From Tsuneonella flava (lineage in GTDB: Bacteria > Pseudomonadota > Alphaproteobacteria > Sphingomonadales > Sphingomonadaceae), in NCBI RefSeq assembly GCF_002870965.1, contig NZ_PHSO01000004.1, positions 186,001 through 250,000 on the forward strand: a stretch of 64,000 nt of DNA, written 5' to 3'. Positions 20,376 through 27,927 of the stretch are shown here, piece after piece. Made by a program: the position numbers and the translations under genes. The stretch's first letter is position 1; each line of letters opens with the position of its first letter. The notes under the pieces were generated by a model. It made no database searches. It saw only the letters and a program-made list of their open reading frames with translations, and was not told the DNA's origin.

Positions 20376-21930
20376 ACCATTCTATATCACCACCGCGATC
20401 AGCTACCCCAACGGGCGCCCGCATATTGGCCATGCATACGAGGCGATCGCCGCGGATGTCATCGCGCGCTTCCAACGTCAGCGGGGAAAGGACGTACGGT
20501 TTCAGACCGGGACGGACGAACACGGCCTGAAGATGGCCCGCAAAGCGGAAGAGCAGGGCCGCACACCACGCGAACTTGCCGACGAAATGTCAGGCTATTT
20601 CCAAGAGATGTGCGACGCGCTTGATGTAAAGTACGATCGTTTTATTCGCACAGTGGAAGAGGATCACCATCGTTCGTGTCAGGCGCTGTGGCGCGCAATG
20701 GAAGCGAACGGGGATCTCTATCTCGATCGTTACGAAGGCTGGTACTCGGTCCGCGACGAAGCCTATTACGACGAAAGCGAACTGGTCGACGGGGAAGGGG
20801 GCGAACGCCTTTCTCCACAAGGCACCCCGGTTGAATGGACGGTGGAAGAATCGTGGTTCTTCCGCCTGTCGAAATATCAGGAACCGTTGCTGGCGCTTTA
20901 TCGCGACAATCCTGACTTTGTTCAGCCCGACAGTCGGCGGAACGAAATGATCGCTTTTGTTTCGGGCGGCTTGCGCGACCTTTCTGTGAGCCGGACGAGC
21001 TTTGACTGGGGGGTCAAAGTCCCCGGCAGCGACACCCATGTGATGTATGTGTGGGTCGACGCACTGACCAACTATATCACCGGTCTCGGCTATCCCGACG
21101 ATACCGAGAATTTCCGCAAGTTCTGGCCCGCCAGCCTTCACCTGATCGGCAAGGATATTGTCCGGTTCCACACGGTTTACTGGCCGGCATTTCTGATGAG
21201 CGCGGGCCTGCCATTGCCGAAGAAGGTGTTTGGCCACGGCTTTCTGCTTAACCGTGGACAGAAGGAATCGAAGTCGCTCGGCAACGTCACCGATCCACTG
21301 GCACTGGCGGACCAATTCGGTGTCGACACCTTGCGCTATTTCTTCATGCGTGAAGTGAACTTCGGGCAAGATGGCAGCTATTCGCCGGAAGCGATTGTTA
21401 CCAAAACCAATGCCGAACTGGCGAATAGCTTCGGTAATCTGGTCCAGCGCACTTTGTCCATGATTAACAAGAATATGGACGGCGTACTTGAGCGGTTTGA
21501 GACAGCCGGTGACGATAAGGCATTGCTGACGATCGTGCAGGATGCCTGCCGTCAGGGCTTGCCACATGCTTTCGAGAGACTGGCGTTTTCGGTTGGGATA
21601 GAGGACTGGTTGCGCGCGGTGTACGCCTGTAACCAATATGTCGACGAACAGGCTCCGTGGACTTTGCGGAAGACCGATCCCGAGCGTATGAAAGTCGTCC
21701 TGCAAACGCTGTACATCGCCATCCGCGATCTGGCGCTGGCGATCCGCCCGGTTATCCCGACCAAGGCCGATGCCGTGCTTCAGCAGCTTGGTGTTGCCGA
21801 AGGGCAGGCGGGATATGCCGATATGCACGACGAAGGCTGGTACAACGCATTGGTTGCATCGGGGCATATTGTGGCCAAACCGACCCCGGTGTTCCCACGC
21901 CTCGAACTGCCTGAGGAAGCCTCCGATTGA
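20368..21930 (+). CDS. metG: Methionyl-tRNA synthetase
   Basis: Charges tRNA-Met. The class I signature is HIGH-like RPHIGHAYEA near residue 18 and the KMSKS counterpart is KESKSLGN near 302. The protein is 520 residues and lacks the C-terminal tRNA-binding (EMAP/Trbp) domain found in the longer E. coli enzyme, so it is the short form. It begins inside the end of holB and its stop shares one base with the next ATG, so the whole tmk-holB-metG-TatD block is translationally coupled. Confidence 0.97.
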   Translation: MSEPFYITTAISYPNGRPHIGHAYEAIAADVIARFQRQRGKDVRFQTGTDEHGLKMARKAEEQGRTPRELADEMSGYFQEMCDALDVKYDRFIRTVEEDHHRSCQALWRAMEANGDLYLDRYEGWYSVRDEAYYDESELVDGEGGERLSPQGTPVEWTVEESWFFRLSKYQEPLLALYRDNPDFVQPDSRRNEMIAFVSGGLRDLSVSRTSFDWGVKVPGSDTHVMYVWVDALTNYITGLGYPDDTENFRKFWPASLHLIGKDIVRFHTVYWPAFLMSAGLPLPKKVFGHGFLLNRGQKESKSLGNVTDPLALADQFGVDTLRYFFMREVNFGQDGSYSPEAIVTKTNAELANSFGNLVQRTLSMINKNMDGVLERFETAGDDKALLTIVQDACRQGLPHAFERLAFSVGIEDWLRAVYACNQYVDEQAPWTLRKTDPERMKVVLQTLYIAIRDLALAIRPVIPTKADAVLQQLGVAEGQAGYADMHDEGWYNALVASGHIVAKPTPVFPRLELPEEASD

Positions 21931-22703
21931 TGTTGGTCGATAGTCATTGCCATCTCGAATACGAAGGGCTGGTGGACGATCAGCAGGCGGCGCTGGAGCG
22001 GGCGAGGGCTGCGGGAGTTGGCGGCTTTCTGAATATCTCCACTCGCCAGAGCGAATGGGGCCAGGTCGTCGCCACTGCCGAACGCGAAAGCGACGTGTGG
22101 GCCAGCGTCGGCATTCACCCGCACGAGGCCGATGGCCACGCGGATCTGGGTCGAGAGATACTGCTGGCCGCCACCGATAATGCCAGAGTCATCGGCATCG
22201 GTGAAACAGGACTGGATTATTACTACGACAAATCCGACCGTCAGGTGCAGCAGGCCCTGTTCCGAATGCATATCGGAGTGGCGCGGGAAACCGGGTTGCC
22301 GCTGATTATCCATACCCGCGATGCAGAAGAAGACACCGCGGCGATTTTGAGAGACGAGATGGAGAAGGGGGCTTTTCCCGCTCTGATCCATTGCTTCACC
22401 GCTTCGGCGGAATTTGCCCGGATCGTGCTCGATCTGGGGCTGACGATATCGCTGTCAGGTATTGTGACGTTTAAGAACGCGCGCGAACTACAGGAAATCG
22501 CAGCAAAACTTCCGGCGGATCGTATGCTGGTCGAAACCGACAGCCCGTTTCTGGCGCCGATCCCGCATCGCGGCAAACCGTGTGAGCCAGCGTTCGTGCG
22601 CGACACCGCCGCCTTCGTCGCGACATTGCGCGGCGAATCGCTCGATGCGCTGGCTGCCCGAACCACCGCGAATTTCCACGCATTGTTCGGGAAGTCGCTG
22701 TGA
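21930..22703 (+). CDS. TatD family metal-dependent hydrolase
   Basis: Amidohydrolase-fold enzyme of 257 residues with probable DNase activity. Metal ligands are seen in DSHCHL at the start, GETGLDYYY near residue 92, HTRDAEEDT near 128, HCFTAS near 153 and ETDSPFLAP near 203. The ATG at 21930 shares a base with the metG stop and gives the expected N-terminus; a TTG one codon earlier is not needed. metG, tatD and an MBL hydrolase in this order is a common alphaproteobacterial arrangement. Confidence 0.94.
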   Translation: MLVDSHCHLEYEGLVDDQQAALERARAAGVGGFLNISTRQSEWGQVVATAERESDVWASVGIHPHEADGHADLGREILLAATDNARVIGIGETGLDYYYDKSDRQVQQALFRMHIGVARETGLPLIIHTRDAEEDTAAILRDEMEKGAFPALIHCFTASAEFARIVLDLGLTISLSGIVTFKNARELQEIAAKLPADRMLVETDSPFLAPIPHRGKPCEPAFVRDTAAFVATLRGESLDALAARTTANFHALFGKSL

Positions 22704-23467
22704 AGCTGTTGATGCTCGGTTCCGGCACCTCGACCGGTGTGCCGCGGATCGGGAACGACTGGGGTGCTTGCGATCCCGATGAACCGCGCAATAGCCGCAC
22801 ACGGGTTTCGATCATGGTCGAAAACAATGCAGGCAAACGGCTTCTGGTCGATACCTCGACCGATTTGCGGGCGCAGTTGCTCGCGCATGAGATCGACTCT
22901 CTCGACGCGGTATTCTGGACACACGATCACGCCGATCATTGCCACGGTATCGATGACTTGCGGGCGCTGCGCTATGGCCGTGGCGGGCCGCTGGCCGGCT
23001 TTGCTGCCGATGAAACCGCGCGACGATTGCGCCAGCGGTTCGGATATGTGTTCGCAGGCCAGCATGGCTATCACACGATTGTCGAGCTGGAGACGCTCGA
23101 CAGACTGCGGATGTGTGCCGGGTTTGGCGTCGAATGGTGTCAGATGCCGCACGGGCCCGCGCAATCGACGGCATATCTGTTCGATGCTGACGGAAAAACA
23201 ATTGGTTACGCGACAGACTTCAGCGAAATTGTCGATGGTGTATTGGAAATGTTTCAGGGCGTCGACTTGCTGGTCTGCGATTGCCTGCGCCGTCAGCCGC
23301 ACCCGACACATGCTCATCTGGCGATGGCGCTGGAACTTGCAGAGCGCTGCGGCGCCGGGCGAACCGTGCTGACTCATCTCGACAAAAGCATGGATTATGC
23401 GACGCTGTGTGGCGAAGTGCCAGATAACGTCACCGTTGGTTACGATGGTCTGGAGATTGTGCTGTGA
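22700..23467 (+). CDS. MBL-fold metallo-hydrolase (PhnP-like)
   Basis: 255 residues, starting with GTG inside the TatD stop. The metallo-beta-lactamase motif THDHADHCHGIDD lies near residue 76-88, with further ligands in MPHGP near 152, CDCLR near 194 and LTHLDKSMD near 223. The N-terminal LGSGTSTGVPRIG is shared with PhnP-type phosphodiesterases. No phn genes are nearby, so a phosphonate role is not implied; the substrate is unknown. Confidence 0.88.
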   Translation: MKLLMLGSGTSTGVPRIGNDWGACDPDEPRNSRTRVSIMVENNAGKRLLVDTSTDLRAQLLAHEIDSLDAVFWTHDHADHCHGIDDLRALRYGRGGPLAGFAADETARRLRQRFGYVFAGQHGYHTIVELETLDRLRMCAGFGVEWCQMPHGPAQSTAYLFDADGKTIGYATDFSEIVDGVLEMFQGVDLLVCDCLRRQPHPTHAHLAMALELAERCGAGRTVLTHLDKSMDYATLCGEVPDNVTVGYDGLEIVL

Positions 23468-23634
23468 CCGAAGGAAACTGGATTCAACTGGTGGCGCTGT
23501 TCGGTTGGCTGATCCTGGCTGGCAGCGCATTTGCATCCTATCGGCTCAACTGGCGTGAAGGTGTGCGAATGGCTTTGCTGTGGGCCGGTATTTTCGTGGC
23601 AGTGGGACTGGTGTTCTCGCTGGCTATGGGATGA
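23464..23634 (+). CDS. Small membrane protein (56 aa)
   Basis: GTG start overlapping the MBL-hydrolase stop as GTGA. The product begins MTEGNWIQLVALFGWLILAG and has two hydrophobic segments, about 6-25 and 36-55, separated by a short loop YRLNWREGVRM. That pattern suggests an inner-membrane hairpin. The tight overlap and even hydrophobic pattern support a real gene, but I recognise no family. About 100 bp of AT-richer DNA follows before mazG, which probably holds the mazG promoter. Confidence 0.7.
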   Translation: MTEGNWIQLVALFGWLILAGSAFASYRLNWREGVRMALLWAGIFVAVGLVFSLAMG

Positions 23635-23735
23635 GTGAAAGGGCGCTTTTCGGGGGCCAAGCTCGGTTTGAAGCGATCCTTCATTTAACATAATATATAT
23701 TATCGTGCTAATGGAATTGGGATAGCGACAGAACC

Positions 23736-24491
23736 GTGACCGATCAGATCAGCCGCATTCTCACGATTATGGCAACACTGCGCGATCCGGTGCGCGGTTG
23801 TGAATGGGACCAAGCGCAAACGTTCGCTACGATTGCGCCGTACACGATCGAAGAAGCTTACGAAGTTTCCGACGCGATCGAGCGCGAGGCGTTCGATGAA
23901 TTGCGCGGCGAACTGGGCGATTTGCTGTTTCAGGTCGTGTTCCACAGCCGGATGGCCGAAGAAGCCGGCCATTTCGCTTTCGAGGATGTTGCACGCGCCA
24001 TCAGCGACAAGATGGAAGCGCGCCATCCGCATATCTTCGGCGGTGAAACCGGCACGATGAACGAGCGCCGCTGGGAAGACATCAAGGCGGCGGAGCGGCA
24101 ATCGGATGGTGCGACCAGCGCGATGGACGGTGTGGCACGCGCCCTTCCCGCGTTGTTGCGCGCGGAAAAGCTACAAAAACGCGCCGCCCGCCATGGGTTC
24201 GACTGGCCGGACCACGATGGCCCGCGGGCAAAACTGCACGAGGAAATCGACGAGCTGACTGCAGCGCCCCAGGACGAGCAGGTTGAGGAAGCGGGCGATT
24301 TGCTGTTCGCCGCGGTCAATCTGGTCCGGTCCTATGGGATCGGCGCGGAAGAGGCGCTGCGCGCAGCCAATGCCAAGTTCGAACGGAGATATCGGGCGAT
24401 GGAAGATCTGGCAGAGGGGCAGTTCGACAGCCTCTCTCTCGATCAGCAAGAAGCCTTATGGCAGGAAGTCAAACGCGCAGAACGCGGATGA
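23736..24491 (+). CDS. mazG: Nucleoside triphosphate pyrophosphohydrolase MazG
   Basis: Hydrolyses (d)NTPs to monophosphates; acts as a house-cleaning enzyme. Two MazG-type EExxE helical modules are present: TIEEAYEVSDAIE with ELRGELGDLLFQVVFHSRMAEE in the N-terminal half, and KLHEEIDEL with EEAGDLLFAAVNL in the C-terminal half. The 251 residues match the full-length double-domain form. The start is a GTG preceded by a non-ideal ribosome binding site. It is convergent with hflX, with only 10 bp between the stops. Confidence 0.94.
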   Translation: MTDQISRILTIMATLRDPVRGCEWDQAQTFATIAPYTIEEAYEVSDAIEREAFDELRGELGDLLFQVVFHSRMAEEAGHFAFEDVARAISDKMEARHPHIFGGETGTMNERRWEDIKAAERQSDGATSAMDGVARALPALLRAEKLQKRAARHGFDWPDHDGPRAKLHEEIDELTAAPQDEQVEEAGDLLFAAVNLVRSYGIGAEEALRAANAKFERRYRAMEDLAEGQFDSLSLDQQEALWQEVKRAERG

Positions 24492-24501
24492 AGTTTGCGG
24501 A

Positions 24502-25803
24502 TTAAAGCGTTTCAAACTGGCCGAATTCTTTGGGGTTGAGCCGCACGGTCAATCGCCGCAACGGACCTTGCGGCCCATTGCCGGCATCAACTTCGCTCAA
24601 CACTTCGCCGTGAGCATGAAGCCAGGCGATCCGGCGTCCCGCGCTGGCCGGAATAACCAGTTCATGGACCCGCGCACCGGCGGTGAGAACTTCGCCAAGC
24701 CGGGTCAGAAGATCGTCAACACCCTCCCCCGTTACTGCGGAGATCGCCTGCACCATCGGATCGCCTTCTGCCACAGCGCGCAATTCTGCCGCGTCGTCCG
24801 GTGGCAGCAGATCGACCTTGTTCCACACCTCCATAATGGGGATCGCCCCTTCCCCGCTGTCGTTTTCCGTCACGCCCAGATCGGCCAGCACTTCCAGCAC
24901 TTGCGTTTTTTGAGCGGCGGAGGACGGGTTGGCGATGTCGCGCACGTGCAGGATCAGATCGGCCCCGGTGACCTCTTCCAGCGTGGCCCGGAATGCAGCG
25001 ACAAGCTGGGTCGGCAGGTCGGAAATGAACCCGACGGTGTCCGACAGAATCGCCTTTTCCACCCCCGGCAAGCTGATGGCGCGCATCGTGGGATCCAGCG
25101 TGGCGAAAAGCAGGTCTTCCGCCATGACGTCAGAACCCGTCAACTTATTGAATAAAGTAGACTTTCCAGCATTGGTATAGCCAACCAGAGCGATCACGGG
25201 CCAGGGCGCCCTGCCCCGCCGATCGCGATGCAAGGCACGGGTGCGACGGACCGATTCCAGCTCTTTCCGCAGCCGCGACATGCGTTGGCGGATCATGCGG
25301 CGGTCGGCCTCGATCTGGGTCTCGCCCGGCCCGCCGAGAAAGCCGAAGCCCCCGCGCTGCCGTTCAAGGTGGGTCCATGAACGAACGAGGCGGCTTTGCT
25401 GGTAATCGAGGTGGGCAAGCTCCACCTGAAGGCGCCCTTCCGCCGTGGCGGCCCGTTCGCCAAAGATTTCGAGGATCAGACCGGTCCGGTCGATCACTTT
25501 CCGCTTCAGCTTGTCTTCCAGATTGCGCTGCTGAATCGGGCTGAGCGCGCCGTCGATAACGACCAGCTCCGCTTGTTCCAGCTCGCATTTGGTCAGGATC
25601 GAATCGACCTGCCCCGAACCGAACAAAGTGCCCGGCTTCACATCGCGCACAGGCAGCACGAACCCTTCCGCCACGACAATGCCGATGGCGAGAGCAAGCC
25701 CGCATGCCTCCTCCAACCGCGCCTCGGCATCGAGATCGTGGTGGCGGCCGCGAATGTCGGGGCACACGACGAGAGCGCGCGCACCGCGCGACACCTCGCC
25801 CAT
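24502..25803 (-). CDS. hflX: GTPase HflX
   Basis: Ribosome-associated GTPase that splits stalled or stress-damaged ribosomes. The N-terminal HflX domain (about 1-190) ends in the coiled coil around GETQIEADRRMIRQRMSRL. The GTPase domain has G1 GYTNAGKSTLFN, G3 DTVGF and G4 NKVD. I used ATG 25803, 17 nt after the hfq stop; a TTG 13 codons earlier would overlap hfq. Position directly after hfq is the conserved arrangement. Confidence 0.93.
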   Translation of the reverse strand: MGEVSRGARALVVCPDIRGRHHDLDAEARLEEACGLALAIGIVVAEGFVLPVRDVKPGTLFGSGQVDSILTKCELEQAELVVIDGALSPIQQRNLEDKLKRKVIDRTGLILEIFGERAATAEGRLQVELAHLDYQQSRLVRSWTHLERQRGGFGFLGGPGETQIEADRRMIRQRMSRLRKELESVRRTRALHRDRRGRAPWPVIALVGYTNAGKSTLFNKLTGSDVMAEDLLFATLDPTMRAISLPGVEKAILSDTVGFISDLPTQLVAAFRATLEEVTGADLILHVRDIANPSSAAQKTQVLEVLADLGVTENDSGEGAIPIMEVWNKVDLLPPDDAAELRAVAEGDPMVQAISAVTGEGVDDLLTRLGEVLTAGARVHELVIPASAGRRIAWLHAHGEVLSEVDAGNGPQGPLRRLTVRLNPKEFGQFETL

Positions 25804-25820
25804 CAGATCGTCATCGAAGC

Positions 25821-26369
25821 TCAGTCTTCGTCGCCTTCCCAATCTTCCGACAGGTCCACCGCGGTTGCGGGCTGGACGGTCGAGACAGCGTGCTTGTACG
25901 CCAGTTGCACATAGCCTTCGCGTTCGAGCATGACGCAGAACAGATCGTAAGCGGCAATCACCCCCTGCAACATCACGCCATTGACGAGAAACATCGTCAC
26001 CTGAACTTCCGCCTCGCGCACGCGGCCCAGGAACACGTCCTGCAGCAGGCGTTGCTTACGGTTGGTATCCTGACTGGCGTACTGGTTGGCGTCGATCGGC
26101 GTGCTTGGCATGATGGTCGAAATCGCGTGCTTGTACACAAGCTGAGACTGACCATCGCGGCGCAGCAGGATCGAAAAATTATCGAACCACGTGACAATAC
26201 CCTGAAGTTTCACACCTTTGACCAGAAACATGGTCACAGGCACTTTGTTCTTCCGCAGGTGATTGAGGAAGGCATCCTGCAAGCTGGTCTGCTTGCCCTG
26301 CGGCTCCGGCGCCGGTTCGGGTGCCTTCGGGGGCCGTGGTCGCGCGCTCAGTGTGCGGGAGGTTGTCAT
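25821..26369 (-). CDS. hfq: RNA chaperone Hfq with two tandem Sm domains
   Basis: Binds small RNAs and their target mRNAs. The normal protein is about 80-100 residues with one Sm domain; this one is 182 with two. Domain 1 (about 27-93) has [20 protein letters not shown] and the classic Sm2 motif YKHAIST. Domain 2 (about 106-171) repeats the pattern with [20 protein letters not shown] and YKHAVST. Domain 2 has lost the rim RKNK-type basic patch (REAE) and the Lys of NGxKLQG (Met instead). A Pro-rich head and an acidic tail (SEDWEGDED) flank them. ATG 26369 has AAGGAGAT about 7 nt upstream. I recall double Hfq proteins being noted before in Novosphingobium. Confidence 0.95.
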   Translation of the reverse strand: MTTSRTLSARPRPPKAPEPAPEPQGKQTSLQDAFLNHLRKNKVPVTMFLVKGVKLQGIVTWFDNFSILLRRDGQSQLVYKHAISTIMPSTPIDANQYASQDTNRKQRLLQDVFLGRVREAEVQVTMFLVNGVMLQGVIAAYDLFCVMLEREGYVQLAYKHAVSTVQPATAVDLSEDWEGDED

Positions 26370-26486
26370 TATTTTATCTCCTTCTTTTTGGCGCCTGTCC
26401 CGATGGAAAGGCGCGATCTGGCTGGCCCGGATTCCGGGCAAAGCCGATGTATCGCGAACGATTATGACGATCCGGCTGCAAATGCC

Positions 26487-26511
26487 AACCGTTTTGCTGC
26501 CACGGCGTTCC
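26487..26511 (-). promoter_or_regulatory. Possible EcfG-like promoter in front of hfq
   Basis: On the minus strand GGAAC is followed after 16 nt by GGTT, one base off the EcfG -10 consensus CGTT. It lies in the 159 bp gap between ntrX and hfq and would give a leader of about 100 nt containing a small GCCCGG/CCGGGC hairpin (26425-26439). Weaker than the two perfect matches in this window. Confidence 0.4.
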
Positions 26512-26528
26512 CGCAATCCGTGCAGCCG

Positions 26529-27905
26529 TTACTCCTCGCCGCGTCGATCCGTCAGGCCGAGCAGCTTGAGTTTGCGGTGCAATGCAGAGCGCTCCATCCC
26601 GATAAATGTCGCCGTTTTCGAGATATTGCCTGAAAAGCGGCGGATCTGGATAGTGAGATACTCGCGTTCGAAACTCTCGCGCGCATCGCGCAGCGGCAGG
26701 CCCATCAGCGTGCCGAGGCTGCCCCCGCCACCCAGCTTCCCGCCCGAAACCTCGCTCGGCAGCATTTCTGCCTCCACCGTGCGGAAATCTTCGCGCGGGG
26801 TGAGGATGATCGTGCGTTCCACCACATTGCGAAGCTGGCGGACATTGCCCGGCCAGTCATATGCCTGCAGCGCGGCAATCGCTTCTTCGCTGATGTCGGG
26901 CGGATCGATCCCCTGTTCGGCGGCATAGCGGGTGAAGAAATGTTCGGCCAAGGCAGGGATATCGTCGCGCCGCTCCGCCAGCGAGGGAATCGCGACCGGC
27001 ACGACATTGAGGCGGTAGAACAGATCTTCGCGGAACCGCTTTTCTTCCATCTCCTGCTGCAAATCGCGCGACGTGGAGGACACAACCCGCACATCGACGC
27101 CGATCTGGCGGTTGCCACCGACACGGACAAAGCTCTGTTCGGTCAGAACGCGCAGGATGCGGGCCTGCGTCGACAGCGGCATATCGGCCACTTCATCGAG
27201 ATAGAGCGTGCCGCCATCGGCCATCTCCAGCAATCCAGGCCGCACCAGCTTGCCATCGCTTTCTTCCCCGAACAGTTCCTGTTCGAACCGTTCCGGCGTG
27301 ATGCGGGCGGAATTGACGATCACGAACGCCCCGTCCGAACGCGTGCTCCACGAATGCAGCAGGCGCGCGGCGACTTCCTTCCCCGCCCCGGCAGGGCCGC
27401 TGATGAGCACACGGCTGCCCGTTCCGGCCACCCGCTTCAGCGTGGCGCGCACGACATTGATGGCAGACGAATTACCGGTGAATTCCTCCCCCCGTGAAAA
27501 GCCTTGCCGCAACCGCGTGTTCTCGCGCCGCAAGCGCTCTGTCTCGGTCGCGCGCTGTACCAGCAGCAGCAACTTTTCCGCTTCGAACGGCTTTTCGATG
27601 AAATCGACTGCGCCCCGGCTCACCGCGCTGACGGCGGTGTCGATATTGCCGTGGCCGGAGAAAATCAGCACCGGCAGTTCGGGTTCGCGCTTCTTGATTT
27701 CGTCAAGCACTTCCAGCCCGTCCATCGGGCTACCGTGGAGCCACACGTCGAGCAGGACGAGGCTGGGGCGTCGCTCGTCCACGGCCTTGAGCGCGCTGGT
27801 GCTGTCGCCCGCAGTGCGGCATTCGTAGCCTTCGTCGCTCAATACGCCCGCGACCAGTTCGCGGATATCGCGTTCGTCGTCGACGATCAGAATGTCGAGC
27901 GCCAT
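26529..27905 (-). CDS. ntrX: Sigma-54-type response regulator NtrX
   Basis: Response regulator of 458 residues paired with NtrY. The receiver domain has phospho-acceptor Asp53. The AAA+ domain has Walker A GPAGAGKE at 170-177 and Walker B GGTLYLDEV at 231-239. The GAFTGA loop that contacts sigma-54 is missing; the equivalent stretch reads GEESDGKLVRPG near 213-224. This is usual for alphaproteobacterial NtrX and suggests it does not work as a standard sigma-54 activator. A Fis-type helix-turn-helix ends the protein (TATFIGMERSALHRKLKLLG). The gene starts 22 nt after ntrY. Confidence 0.95.
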   Translation of the reverse strand: MALDILIVDDERDIRELVAGVLSDEGYECRTAGDSTSALKAVDERRPSLVLLDVWLHGSPMDGLEVLDEIKKREPELPVLIFSGHGNIDTAVSAVSRGAVDFIEKPFEAEKLLLLVQRATETERLRRENTRLRQGFSRGEEFTGNSSAINVVRATLKRVAGTGSRVLISGPAGAGKEVAARLLHSWSTRSDGAFVIVNSARITPERFEQELFGEESDGKLVRPGLLEMADGGTLYLDEVADMPLSTQARILRVLTEQSFVRVGGNRQIGVDVRVVSSTSRDLQQEMEEKRFREDLFYRLNVVPVAIPSLAERRDDIPALAEHFFTRYAAEQGIDPPDISEEAIAALQAYDWPGNVRQLRNVVERTIILTPREDFRTVEAEMLPSEVSGGKLGGGGSLGTLMGLPLRDARESFEREYLTIQIRRFSGNISKTATFIGMERSALHRKLKLLGLTDRRGEE

Positions 27906-27927
27906 GACGCAGTCTCCTTAAATTTTA

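Noticed and set aside
20590-21867. 425-codon minus-strand frame opposite metG
   Set aside because: Antisense shadow of a well-supported gene in GC-rich DNA.
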